Source of the DNA: Bordetella parapertussis
Lineage (GTDB): Bacteria; Pseudomonadota; Gammaproteobacteria; Burkholderiales; Burkholderiaceae_C
NCBI GenBank assembly: GCA_945890735.1
Contig: CAMDCZ010000003.1
Coordinates: 1-64,000 of the forward strand
Direction: 5' to 3'
Length of the DNA: 64,000 bases
Shown here: positions 44,018 to 53,012 of the stretch, piece by piece
Position numbering within the stretch: position 1 is the first letter of the stretch
Layout of the letters: the number at the start of each line of letters is the position of its first letter
Made by a program: the position numbers and the translations under genes
The notes under the pieces: model-generated
The model's input: the letters and a program-made list of their open reading frames with translations, nothing else
What the model was told of the DNA's origin: nothing
Database searches by the model: none

Positions 44018-46096
44018 TCAGTACCAGCGGTTGTCACACCGACCAATGAAGTCAGAAAGCACATCAATCTTGCCCGATTGACCGTCAATGAAGCGAACGC
44101 CAGAAGACCGGGTCGTGATTTTCAATTCCCCTTTTTCTCGGTCGAAATCGAAGGCATAGTTCATCTGGTCTGCCGCATAGGTGCTGTACACACCTCTGAA
44201 GCCGGTGTTGGTTTGCATCGCAATGTGGTTATTGGGGTTGAGTTCTTTGTAAAGCGGGAAGCGTTGGTTGTTGAGATTGATCTCACCTCGGCGAATTTGC
44301 ATGAGCTGACGCTCTGGGTTGGTTTCGTCCAGCAGTGTTTGAGATGCTGCACCTTCAGGGTGCCAATGTTGAACGCGGTGAACCGTGCCTTGGCAATTGA
44401 GCGTGGGATAAATCAAGCCGTATGCCAAGATCACCATGGGCATGCTGATGCACAAGACCAAAAGCAGGGTTCGCACGCGGATGCCGCCTTGGTCATGACC
44501 CAGGGTGGATTCTTCCTCCTCGGCCAAGAAGGCGGGGGCGTCTGCGGCCTGAACCTGATCAGACTGATCCCCATCAGACTGAGCCCTATCAAACTGCGCT
44601 TGGCCCTGCGGACTGAGCGACGGTGGCAGCCATGCCTGGTCGAAAGAGACGGATGGGGCTTCTTCGCTGTTGGCCAAATGGGCCACTCGCTTGGGTGGCA
44701 GGAGGGTGTTGAGGTCTTGCCATCCCTTGGTGGGTTTGAACCGGTCTAGCTTGTCGTGCACTGAATGGATATTGGCTTGCAGGCTTTCCAGCCTGAGTTG
44801 GTTCAGCCATTCCGTGGCCAAGGATCCCCAAACTTCCTCGTCCAGGGGTTGCAGGTTGTCTTGCAGGTTGTGGTTGCCTGTGCCCTGCAGGTTGTCTTGC
44901 AGGTTGTGGTTGCCTGTGCCCTGCAGGTTGTCTCGCAAACCGCCGTTGCTCAGTGCTTGCACATTGGCCTTGAATGTGTCCACCCCGACGTTTTGCAGGT
45001 TGGGTGTGATGCCCGCAGGACCCACTTTCTGGAGGTTGGCCGTTGGCAGGCCTTCAATCAGACCAGCGCTTTCTTCAAGTTGCTGGCTGTGCAAGGTAAC
45101 CAAATCGATATCTGCCTGGTTACGAAACCCATCTTCGACCTCTTGGACATTTCGATCCATGGTTCTGTGCAGCGTTTCCCCAAGGTCTTCCTGCTGACCC
45201 GATGAGGTCCACTGGGATTTCTTTTTTCGCTCATCAGCCCGACGGGTATGAATGGCCAGGGGATCCACATCGGTGCTGAATGGCCTGAGATTTTTGACCT
45301 CCAAGGCCTTCAGAAATGGGCTCAGGCGTGATTTGGAAACCCTGAAATCAGACTGGATGTTGTCGAACAGGTTTTGTTCGGCTATGCCAATCGATCCATC
45401 GGACATCATGGAGTCAGCCACCATGGTCAAGATCATCAGCTTTTGATCGTTGCTGAGTGAGGGTGAGCTGGCGCGCAAAAACTGACCCAGGCTGGTGTTT
45501 CGCACCTGTTGCATGGCCGCGGCTTGCAGGCCCTCAAATTGGCCAATGGAAGCTTGCAATTGACCGATTTCCTCCTCTGAGATGTCGCCATCTGCAGCCA
45601 TCATGAACAGCAAAAATGAGGCCATCGCCAGGTGAGGGCTGGGCGTGGGCGAAGTCAGGTCTTGCGCCGAATAGGTGCCCAAGATCGAGAGATTGTTCTT
45701 GAAAGCAATGGCTTTGTAGGTTGGCTCAAACGCCTCAGGATCGATGTCAAAGGCTGCTTGAATTTGGCGAAAGAGGCTCATTTCCAGGTCTTGAGCAATA
45801 CCGTCGGACAACATCGAGTCACACAGGTTGGCCAAAATGCACTGGACATCATCGGCATGCAATTCGCCCTTGGCTTGGGCCAAAAAATCATCTAGCGACA
45901 CCGTTTCGGTGTAGTTGCTTGCCCAATCCAGCAAGTCTTCATTGCCGCCGATCACGGATTGGAGTTGGCTGGTTTCCTGGTCATCAATTTCACCATCGGC
46001 TTTGACCATGAACAGCAAGCACGCTGCCAGAACCATCACTGGCGTGAGCTTGACGATCGGCATGGTTGGTAGAGCCTGATCCTGAACGCCAGTCAT
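44018..46096 (-). CDS. membrane protein with two TerB-like domains and NLQ repeats
   Basis: 692 residues in a layout I do not recognise as a named family. Residues 15-125 and 150-270 are two TerB-like helical domains, each with the acidic pattern (VKADGEIDDQE / AADGDISEEE) and a later SMLSDG/SMMSDG. A charged linker and an NLQ-rich repeat region (about 345-425) follow. One membrane segment near 540-566 (TLLLVLCISMPMVILAYGLIY) leads to a 125-residue extracytoplasmic domain. TerB domains bind metal ions and occur in membrane-linked stress systems. The start may instead be ATG 46063 (MPIVKLTPV). It is divergent from a histidine kinase gene. Confidence 0.75.
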   Translation of the reverse strand: MTGVQDQALPTMPIVKLTPVMVLAACLLFMVKADGEIDDQETSQLQSVIGGNEDLLDWASNYTETVSLDDFLAQAKGELHADDVQCILANLCDSMLSDGIAQDLEMSLFRQIQAAFDIDPEAFEPTYKAIAFKNNLSILGTYSAQDLTSPTPSPHLAMASFLLFMMAADGDISEEEIGQLQASIGQFEGLQAAAMQQVRNTSLGQFLRASSPSLSNDQKLMILTMVADSMMSDGSIGIAEQNLFDNIQSDFRVSKSRLSPFLKALEVKNLRPFSTDVDPLAIHTRRADERKKKSQWTSSGQQEDLGETLHRTMDRNVQEVEDGFRNQADIDLVTLHSQQLEESAGLIEGLPTANLQKVGPAGITPNLQNVGVDTFKANVQALSNGGLRDNLQGTGNHNLQDNLQGTGNHNLQDNLQPLDEEVWGSLATEWLNQLRLESLQANIHSVHDKLDRFKPTKGWQDLNTLLPPKRVAHLANSEEAPSVSFDQAWLPPSLSPQGQAQFDRAQSDGDQSDQVQAADAPAFLAEEEESTLGHDQGGIRVRTLLLVLCISMPMVILAYGLIYPTLNCQGTVHRVQHWHPEGAASQTLLDETNPERQLMQIRRGEINLNNQRFPLYKELNPNNHIAMQTNTGFRGVYSTYAADQMNYAFDFDREKGELKITTRSSGVRFIDGQSGKIDVLSDFIGRCDNRWY
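44851..44933 (-). repeat. 36-bp in-frame tandem repeat in TerB-like gene
   Basis: Units 44851-44886 and 44887-44922 are identical; a third partial unit runs to about 44933. The repeat encodes the 12-residue unit DNLQGTGNHNLQ. Exact identity at DNA level points to recent slippage or duplication, so copy number may vary between strains. Confidence 0.9.
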
Positions 46097-46253
46097 TGTG
46101 ATAAGGCATGTGGCTGTTTTTGCATCTGGTCACAATAGGGCCTGTCGGCTCATCAGCACCCACGAATGGCCGCAAATGCTCACACTTACCCATGTTTATA
46201 GGGTGTCCAGGGTTTTAGGATCTTTGCATGTTCTTTTTTGTCGACGCTACCCC

Positions 46254-48137
46254 ATGACATGGCTGATCACGTTGTCGCTCAGCCTTTTTTGTTGGGGTGT
46301 GTCGCATGCGCAAGATGCCAGCTTTGCCATGCGCAAAGCCTACTTGATTGACGAAGCCAAGCGCGTTCATATCGACAACATCGAAGACCAGTCCTTTGCG
46401 CCCTATGTCGGCCAATTGCATTTGGGATTTCAACCCCAGCCGGTATGGCTGCGGTTTGACATCAGCCCCAGTGAAAGCGAGCAAGCGCTTGACGGCGACG
46501 CAGCCGAAGCCAATTCCTTGATCCTGCGAATGGGTCCATATGTCACCGATCAATTGGTGCTTTACGAACCCAGCGGAATTGGATGGTCACAGCAAATGCT
46601 GGGTGACCAAATCTTGTCTGGCAAGCGGATCTGCCCAGATGACAGCCATTGCTTCGCCCTGAAGAGCAAATCCAATCGTCCTCTCACCATCTATGTGAAG
46701 GTCTTGCACCAAGGTGTTTTCACGGTTCGTGCGGATGTGCTGACCACGGCTGAGCTGCCGCAAGTCATTGCCGCAGGTGTCAGTCGAATCAGTGCCTCCA
46801 TGGCGATTGCCTCCACCCTTTTCTTTCTGGCGTTTGTGCTTTTCCTGATAGAGCGCAACTGGTTGCTCTTTACCTACTGCTGTTTCCAGTTGCTGGTCAT
46901 GGTGTTCATGGCCTTGACCTCTGGCAGACTCACGCAGTTTTTCCAGCATGTCTCGCCGTTGTGGACAGACGAATTGACGCACCATTTTTTCAACCTGCGT
47001 GTACTGATGTTTGTGCTGGTGGGTTGGGCTGCATTGGCCGCCTATCGTCCAGGCAAGACCTACCTGAGATTGGTGGGTGTGCTGGTGCTCGCATCCATCG
47101 GGTCATCTGTGGCCATCGCCTTGGGCAACATACAGCTGGGCATTGTCATTTACTTAAGCATCACGGGCATCAATTTGGTGGTGCAGTTTTATGGCGTTTT
47201 GACCACGCCCCATGTCACCAAAAAGATCCGCGTGTTGTTGAGCATTGGTTATGTCACTTACACCTTGATTTTTTCCATGGCTTTGCTTGTCATTTTTGGC
47301 CGATCGATGCCTTTTGATTCAGTGCTGTTGGTCAGCAACTTCGCAGATTGGCGTTTGAATGGAGGTCCAGCGGGGGTGATCATTTTTTTGATCGTGATCC
47401 TTCAGCAAGCCGACCGTAAATTGGAGGCCTCGCGGGTACTGGGTCAATTGCGGGTTGAAGCGGCACAGTCTTTGGCCAACCAAGACAAACTGGCCGAGCG
47501 CTTGACCTTGATTGACATGCTGACCCATGAGTTGAAAAACCCCTTGGGCACGATTCGTTTTGCCCTGGCGTCCCTCAAGCGCAGCACCCCAGACGCAGAA
47601 GCCAGCGAACGCGTCAACCGCATCGACAGGTCGGTGGAGCGAATGAATAACTTGATTGAACACGTGGCGCATTCCAACCGAATTGATCGCTTTGAATTTC
47701 GCGAGGAGAAGGAGCTCATAGATGCAGCCGAGTTCATCGATGAATTGATCGCGATGTATTCAGAAGATGACCGTTTCATCCTCCAAATAGAAGCAGGCGC
47801 CTGTTTCCATTCCAATCGTCAAATGCTCTCTTTGGTTTTTGAGAATTTGATCAGCAACGCTTACAAGTACGATGCCCGGCTGAAGCCCATTCAATTGGAT
47901 GTCTTCTCACGATCGGACGCGACCGTATTTCGGATCACGAACGCCATCGATCCCTCGATTGAGCCCGATCCTGCTCAATTTTTCCAGCGCTACTACCGCC
48001 ACAACAATGTGCAATCCATGCCTGGCATGGGCATTGGCTTGAGCTTGGTTGAATCAGCTGCCAAAAAGATTGGGGCACATGTCACATTTGAAATTGAAGC
48101 CGCGCAAGTGGCTTTCACCGTTGAGGTCCCACCATGA
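46254..48137 (+). CDS. sensor histidine kinase with 7TMR-DISM-type sensor
   Basis: 627 residues. Signal peptide (MTWLITLSLSLFCWGVSHA), then a periplasmic beta-domain (about 25-165, with QPQPVWLRFDIS, as in 7TMR-DISMED2), seven membrane segments (about 180-395), and a cytoplasmic kinase. The H-box is DMLTHELKNPLG with H425. The ATPase domain has the N-box NLISNAYKYD and G-box GMGIGLSLVES. The chosen ATG is just before the signal peptide; the longer ORF from 46098 overlaps the divergent promoter region. Such sensors often detect carbohydrate or small ligands. It shares a 157-base intergenic region with the TerB-like gene. Confidence 0.9.
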   Translation: MTWLITLSLSLFCWGVSHAQDASFAMRKAYLIDEAKRVHIDNIEDQSFAPYVGQLHLGFQPQPVWLRFDISPSESEQALDGDAAEANSLILRMGPYVTDQLVLYEPSGIGWSQQMLGDQILSGKRICPDDSHCFALKSKSNRPLTIYVKVLHQGVFTVRADVLTTAELPQVIAAGVSRISASMAIASTLFFLAFVLFLIERNWLLFTYCCFQLLVMVFMALTSGRLTQFFQHVSPLWTDELTHHFFNLRVLMFVLVGWAALAAYRPGKTYLRLVGVLVLASIGSSVAIALGNIQLGIVIYLSITGINLVVQFYGVLTTPHVTKKIRVLLSIGYVTYTLIFSMALLVIFGRSMPFDSVLLVSNFADWRLNGGPAGVIIFLIVILQQADRKLEASRVLGQLRVEAAQSLANQDKLAERLTLIDMLTHELKNPLGTIRFALASLKRSTPDAEASERVNRIDRSVERMNNLIEHVAHSNRIDRFEFREEKELIDAAEFIDELIAMYSEDDRFILQIEAGACFHSNRQMLSLVFENLISNAYKYDARLKPIQLDVFSRSDATVFRITNAIDPSIEPDPAQFFQRYYRHNNVQSMPGMGIGLSLVESAAKKIGAHVTFEIEAAQVAFTVEVPP

Positions 48138-48874
48138 ACGCCATCCAAAGAATGCCTGCTGCCTTGCCAACCGCTTTTGTGGTTGCCGTGGTTGAAGACG
48201 ACCACTTATTGCGCCAGGAATTGGAAGTGCATTTGCGCGCCAATCAGTTCTCGGTTTATGGCGTCTCCAGTGGGGCTGCATTGGATGACTTGATCACAGC
48301 TGAGCCAATTGACATGTTCATCATTGATCTGAATTTGCCAGGTGAGGGTGGCTTGAGCATTTGCAAGCGCCTGCGACAAGCGCTGCCCAATTCAGGCATT
48401 GTCATCATGACAGGCCGGGTGGCTCTGCACGACCGACTGGCGGGCTACAGCCATGGCGGCGCTGATTTCTACCTCACCAAACCCGTGTCGCCAGACGAAC
48501 TGGTGTTGGTGTTGATGAGCTTGGGTAAGCGTGTGAAAAAAATCAATCAAGCAGGTGAATGGAACTTGAGCGTGCGTGACCGTATTTTGTTGGGCCCCGA
48601 CCCCTGGCAAAAACTGCGATTGACCAGTCGAGAAAAAACACTCTTGGTGGCATTGAGTCATGCCAAAGACCACACCCTGGAGTCTGGCGCTCTGTGCGAT
48701 ATGTTTTCGGCCGAGGATGCAGATGTGGGGATGAGCAAGCACGCGCTTGAGGAATTGATCGCCCGTTTGCGTAAAAAATTCAAATCGGTTCAAACCGATG
48801 GCGCCGAGCCAGCCATCAAATCGGTTTGGGGGATTGGCTATCAGCTCTGTGTTCCCATCACCTTGGTCTATTGA
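48134..48874 (+). CDS. response regulator, OmpR-like winged helix
   Basis: 246 residues. Receiver domain with acidic pocket VVEDDHLL, phosphoacceptor D65 in FIIDLNLPG and K in YLTKPVSPDE. The C-terminal winged helix (about 160-240: LRLTSREKTLLVALSH, KHALEELIARLRKKF, IKSVWGIGYQL) binds DNA. Its ATG overlaps the kinase stop (ATGA), so the two form a cognate pair. The divergent TerB-like/lipoprotein unit is an obvious candidate target. Confidence 0.92.
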   Translation: MNAIQRMPAALPTAFVVAVVEDDHLLRQELEVHLRANQFSVYGVSSGAALDDLITAEPIDMFIIDLNLPGEGGLSICKRLRQALPNSGIVIMTGRVALHDRLAGYSHGGADFYLTKPVSPDELVLVLMSLGKRVKKINQAGEWNLSVRDRILLGPDPWQKLRLTSREKTLLVALSHAKDHTLESGALCDMFSAEDADVGMSKHALEELIARLRKKFKSVQTDGAEPAIKSVWGIGYQLCVPITLVY

Positions 48875-48880
48875 ATGCGG

Positions 48881-49234
48881 TCAGGCAAGTTGGCCTGATG
48901 CAAGCAAGGCCAGGGTGTCTGTTTTGCCGCCCAGCAAAATGCCCTTGTGAAAAACCATGGGAAATGTCGGCCATCCTGTCCACATTTTCAGTGCATTGCG
49001 TCTTCGCCACTGGCTGACGTAACTGCCGTACGCCAAATAGGTATGGGTCAAGCCCGCTTGGTTCAGAGCCCGACGAACCGCTGAAACCTCCGGGTTATAG
49101 GCCATGCCAACCACCACCAGTTCATTTTGTGCAATGGCTTGTTGCACCTCCCAAACGATGTCGTGATGTGCCGTGGCGATTTTTTCTTGGATAGCGGGAT
49201 GGATTTGCGTCGGTTCGAGGATCGGTCTGTTCAT
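48881..49234 (-). CDS. glutaredoxin-like protein lacking all cysteines
   Basis: 117 residues. The glutaredoxin fold is suggested by VVVGMAYNPEVSAVRRAL where the CxxC/CGFS helix should start, and by MWTGWPTFPMVFHKGILLGG with the cis-proline (TFP) and GG glutathione-binding elements. No cysteine occurs anywhere in the protein, so it cannot be a redox enzyme of the usual kind. Similar proteins are annotated as glutaredoxin in Comamonadaceae. It could bind glutathione or a metal cluster partner, or be a structural relic. The ATG at 49234 (MNRPILEPTQIHP) is preferred to one at 49315. Confidence 0.75.
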   Translation of the reverse strand: MNRPILEPTQIHPAIQEKIATAHHDIVWEVQQAIAQNELVVVGMAYNPEVSAVRRALNQAGLTHTYLAYGSYVSQWRRRNALKMWTGWPTFPMVFHKGILLGGKTDTLALLASGQLA

Positions 49235-49369
49235 AGGGGTCAGGGGATTTCCGTGTGATTGAAAAAAGGCGTTAACGAAAAAAAGTCGGTGACGCTCAGG
49301 CCATGCGCTATCCATGGGGCTTCGTTGGCCAGGTGCTTGACTGGCATACCCATTATCATGGGATCAACC

Positions 49370-51106
49370 ATGACTGCTGTTGAAACCACCCTCATTTATT
49401 TGTTGTTTGCCGTCGCCGGCGTGGTGGCGTGTCGCCTCATGCATCTGCCGGCCATCTTGGGTTATTTGATCGCGGGTGTTTTTTTGGGTCAGGGTGGGCT
49501 GTTGATCCGAGAAAACGAAGGTGCGATTGCAGCGGTGGCTGAAATGGGCGTGGTGCTGTTGATGTTTGTGATCGGCTTGGAGTTCAACCTCCCCAAGTTG
49601 TTCAAGCTCAGGAAAATGGTTTTTGGTTTTGGCATGGCGCAAGTTGCTCTGATGCTGATGGGCACCTTGGCGGGGCATGCTTTGATTTACTTGGTCTTGT
49701 CTCGTTGGCAAATGCCTTGGGATTTGACCTGGCAAGGTGCGGTGGTACTGGGTGCGGCCATGGCCATGTCCAGCACGGCAATCGTGGTCAAGTTGATGGC
49801 CGAGCGCTCAGAGATGGAAACCCCCCACGGTCGCCGGGTGATCGGCGCTTTGCTTTTTCAGGATCTGGCCGTGGTGCCCTTTTTGGTGTTGATTCCTGCC
49901 TTGAACAAAATGAACGAAGGCAACATCTGGATCGAGTTGTCTGTCGCCTTGGGTAAGGCGACGTTGGTGGTGATCATTTTGTTGTGGGGAGGACAAAAGG
50001 TGATGCGTTACTGGTTGCGCATGGTTGACCGCCGCAACAGTGAAGAGTTGTTCATGCTCAATATCTTGTTCATGACCTTGGGGCTGGCGTGGTTGACCGA
50101 GCATGCGGGCTTGTCGATGGCGATGGGTTCCTTCTTGGCAGGCATGTTGATTGCTGAAACCGATTTCAAACAACGGGTCGAGGACGACATACGGCCTTTC
50201 CATGACGTGCTGCTTGGATTGTTTTTCATCACCATCGGAATGAAGCTGGATTGGCAGGTGTTACAGATCCAGTGGCCTTGGGTACTGGTCCTGACCGTGA
50301 TTCCGGTGGTGGTCAAGGCGATGTTGATTGGCATCTTGGCCTATGCCAGCGGAGCCAGCAACGGTGTGGCTGCACGCACAGGTATTTATCTTGCGCAGGC
50401 TGGTGAGTTTGGTTTTGTCCTCTTGACATTGGGCTTGGACCAGTCCTTGATTGACCCACGGTGGTCCAACCCGGTGCTGGCCGCCATGGTTTTGTCCATG
50501 CTGCTCTCGCCACTGCTGATCCAGCATGCTGACCGCTTGATCTACCGGTTTTCGCCAGACGATTGGTTGGCCCAGTCGTTGCAAATCACCACTGTTGCCA
50601 AGCACGCCATCAGCATCGATCACCATGTGATTGTTTGTGGCTTTGGCAACACGGGTCGAAGCCTTTCACAGTTGTTGGAAAGGAATGGTATTTCCTATAT
50701 CGCATTGGATGTCAATGCGGAAGTGGTCAAGGCAGGTGTGTTGGCGGGGCACCATGTCGAAGTGGGGGACTCTTCGCAGTTGTCCTATTTGATGTCTGCC
50801 GGTTTGGCCAGGGCCTCGGCAGTGGTGATCAGTTTTGACGACACCCTGGCATCCCTGAAAGTGCTGGAGTGGGTGAAGTTGCATGTTCCCCATGTGCCGG
50901 TGGTGGTGCGCACCCGTGATGACCATGACACGAACTTGCTGAAGACGGCTGGTGCCAGCGAAGTGATTCCCGATGCCTTTGAAGTGAGCTTGAGTTTGGC
51001 CACCCAAACCTTGACCCGGCTCGGTTTTGCCGAACAACAACTTCGTCTGCTGGTGTCGGAGCAACGCCGCACGCAATACGCTGGCTTGAAAGATGCCCCA
51101 AAATAA
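49370..51106 (+). CDS. Kef-type monovalent cation:proton antiporter (CPA2) with RCK domain
   Basis: 578 residues. Twelve to thirteen membrane segments begin with LIYLLFAVAGVVACRLMHLPAILGYLIAGVFLGQGG. GAAMAMSSTAIVVKLM and FQDLAVVPFL are CPA2 transport motifs. The C-terminal Rossmann RCK/TrkA-N domain (about 420-540) begins VIVCGFGNTGRSLSQLL with a GxGxxG NAD-binding loop. It resembles KefB/KefC, glutathione-gated K+ efflux systems, and the neighbouring glutaredoxin-like gene is suggestive. The ATG at 49370 has GGGA nine bases upstream. Confidence 0.92.
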   Translation: MTAVETTLIYLLFAVAGVVACRLMHLPAILGYLIAGVFLGQGGLLIRENEGAIAAVAEMGVVLLMFVIGLEFNLPKLFKLRKMVFGFGMAQVALMLMGTLAGHALIYLVLSRWQMPWDLTWQGAVVLGAAMAMSSTAIVVKLMAERSEMETPHGRRVIGALLFQDLAVVPFLVLIPALNKMNEGNIWIELSVALGKATLVVIILLWGGQKVMRYWLRMVDRRNSEELFMLNILFMTLGLAWLTEHAGLSMAMGSFLAGMLIAETDFKQRVEDDIRPFHDVLLGLFFITIGMKLDWQVLQIQWPWVLVLTVIPVVVKAMLIGILAYASGASNGVAARTGIYLAQAGEFGFVLLTLGLDQSLIDPRWSNPVLAAMVLSMLLSPLLIQHADRLIYRFSPDDWLAQSLQITTVAKHAISIDHHVIVCGFGNTGRSLSQLLERNGISYIALDVNAEVVKAGVLAGHHVEVGDSSQLSYLMSAGLARASAVVISFDDTLASLKVLEWVKLHVPHVPVVVRTRDDHDTNLLKTAGASEVIPDAFEVSLSLATQTLTRLGFAEQQLRLLVSEQRRTQYAGLKDAPK

Positions 51107-51253
51107 CGGGGTTTGATGTTCATTTTTTTACTTTTCATGCCGATACTAGGATGCGCTTCTCGTTTTGCTGAGTGGGTAGCTGGATAGAAACATCCTTCAA
51201 TGCATGCAAAACCGCTGAAAAAATGTGTTTGAGATAAACAAAAAGGTGTCGTC

Positions 51254-51865
51254 ATGTCTGAAAAAATATTCCATTCCATTTCATCGCAGCTGGCCCCCTG
51301 TGCCTGTTGCACTCCGCCTGTTTCGGGCGGAACAGCCGGCTTAGGCCGTCGCAACTTTCTGGGTTGGGGTGCGGCAGGCGCTTTGGCAGGTGGTTTGTCC
51401 TTGGTGGGTGCACCGTCTGCTTGGGCTGCCAGTGGCCATTACGAATCCATGTTGGTCAACTGCATTGACCCCCGTTTCACCACCTTGAGTTGGCAGTACA
51501 TGGGCCTGATACAAGGGGTGAGTCGGGACAAGCTGGAAGATAACTACAGCCAATTTGTGATGGCTGGCGGCCCCATCGGTGCGGTTCATCCCAAGTTTGA
51601 AGCTTGGCACAAGACATACTGGGACAACCTGGACATCACCGTCTCTTTGCACCATATCAAGCGTGTGGTGGGCCTGAGCCACCGTGACTGCGGTGCAGCC
51701 AAGCTGGCTTTTGGTGAAGCGGCAGTGGCCAACAAAGAGAGCGAATCACAAGCCCATGCTGAGGCATTGGCCATGTTCAGAGAGGCCGTTAAAAAGCGCC
51801 ATCCCAAGTTGAGTGTCATCACCGGGGTGATGGACACCAATGGCAAAGTTGATCTGATGGGTTGA
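51254..51865 (+). CDS. Tat-exported beta-carbonic anhydrase-like protein
   Basis: 203 residues. A twin-arginine motif RRNFLGWGAAGALAG (R32-R33) with AWA cleavage near 58 marks export in folded form. The mature part has the beta-carbonic anhydrase zinc motif CxDxR (C70, D72, R74 in NCIDPRF) and HxxC (H143, C146 in SHRDCG). The N-region before the twin arginine is long and contains CACC, perhaps a metal-binding or regulatory element. It is likely periplasmic and may interconvert CO2 and bicarbonate there. Zinc-ligand set complete, activity unproven. The SD AGGTG lies seven bases before the ATG. Confidence 0.85.
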   Translation: MSEKIFHSISSQLAPCACCTPPVSGGTAGLGRRNFLGWGAAGALAGGLSLVGAPSAWAASGHYESMLVNCIDPRFTTLSWQYMGLIQGVSRDKLEDNYSQFVMAGGPIGAVHPKFEAWHKTYWDNLDITVSLHHIKRVVGLSHRDCGAAKLAFGEAAVANKESESQAHAEALAMFREAVKKRHPKLSVITGVMDTNGKVDLMG

Positions 51866-51868
51866 CGC

Positions 51869-53005
51869 TCAGAGCTGGTCTAGGAAGGCCAGCAACAGGT
51901 GGTTGACCGCCTCCGCCTGTTCTTGCTGAACCCAGTGGCCGGCACCGGGCAGCAAATGACACAGCCGCATGTCCGCGCATGCGGCTGTTTGCATTTTCTC
52001 GACAGCCCCGGGGAATTGGTAGACCCCCCAATCGGCTTCGCCTGCGATAAAGGCACTGGGCACTTCGATGCGTTGTCCGCCATACCTTGCCAATTCACCA
52101 AAGCATGCTTTGTCCGTGGCGCAGCGGTACCACTGCAAGCCACCTTGGAAGCCGCGCTGTTGGTACGCCTGCACATAGACGTCCAGGTCGCTGTCGGGCA
52201 GCCATTGACAAGCTTCTATCTGGGCTTGGGATGGCATGAACGGGGCAACCGCTTGTGCCATCGTGGCATGGCCCGGCATCACGTAGTAGTGGGGGAGGGC
52301 TGCCAGCACATCCGCACGCCAAGCGCTCAAGGGGCGGGGATGGTTTTCAGCCCAATCAGCGCTTTTCACATGGTAGTAGGCTCTTAAAAAATCGTGCAAA
52401 CCTTGGCTGGCGAGCCACATGTCCTGGTTGGCTTGCGGCCCTGCGTAATACCACTGGTAATGTTGGCGGGGGGGCCGAAGTTGCCCCAAAGCGTGCACTT
52501 CGTTGGTCAGTGCGTCATGGACGGATGCCCAATCCTGGGCATTGGGCGGGCCAGCGAAGGGGGCGCTCATCAGCATGACTGCACGAAACACCTCTGGACG
52601 CGTCAGCGCGGCCCAGGCCGCCACTGGCGAACCAAAGTCATGTCCCACCACTGCATGCACGTGGTTGATCTGCAAGTTCTCCAGCAAGTCCAACAGGTCT
52701 TGCACCAAATGCAACATGCTGCTGGCCTGCCAGTCACCCATGAAACGGTCATCGCTGCCTGTGGTGCTGCCGTAACCGCGCTGGTCAGGTGCAATCACAT
52801 GGAACCCAGCATCGGCCAGGGCTGTCAATTGGTGTCGCCAACTGAAGGCCAACTCGGGGAACCCATGCAACAGAAGCACCGTTGGCCGATTGGGATCGCC
52901 TGCTTGCAAAAAATGCATTTGCAGGCCATGGGCAGTGGTGGTGAAGCGAGACTGAACGCCTGGCGGCAAGGGCAAGGGCGTGGGTGTGGGTGTCTTTGGT
53001 GCCAT
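51869..53005 (-). CDS. alpha/beta hydrolase, epoxide hydrolase-like
   Basis: About 378 residues (an upstream ATG at 53038 adds 11). Oxyanion-hole motif LLHGFPE, nucleophile elbow VVGHDFGSPVAAW with aspartate as nucleophile, and catalytic histidine in LLPGAGHWVQQEQ. Aspartate in this position points to epoxide hydrolase or haloalkane dehalogenase chemistry. A cap domain lies between about 175 and 290. The proline-rich start (MAPKTPTPTPLPLPPG) is not a signal peptide. It lies seven bases after the molybdopterin hydroxylase gene, so both may act on the same compound. Confidence 0.88.
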   Translation of the reverse strand: MAPKTPTPTPLPLPPGVQSRFTTTAHGLQMHFLQAGDPNRPTVLLLHGFPELAFSWRHQLTALADAGFHVIAPDQRGYGSTTGSDDRFMGDWQASSMLHLVQDLLDLLENLQINHVHAVVGHDFGSPVAAWAALTRPEVFRAVMLMSAPFAGPPNAQDWASVHDALTNEVHALGQLRPPRQHYQWYYAGPQANQDMWLASQGLHDFLRAYYHVKSADWAENHPRPLSAWRADVLAALPHYYVMPGHATMAQAVAPFMPSQAQIEACQWLPDSDLDVYVQAYQQRGFQGGLQWYRCATDKACFGELARYGGQRIEVPSAFIAGEADWGVYQFPGAVEKMQTAACADMRLCHLLPGAGHWVQQEQAEAVNHLLLAFLDQL

Positions 53006-53012
53006 GTGCAAA

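Noticed and set aside
44851..44933. Possible CRISPR-like array (36-bp repeats)
   Set aside because: Units are directly adjacent without spacers and are in frame inside a large gene, so this is a coding tandem repeat.
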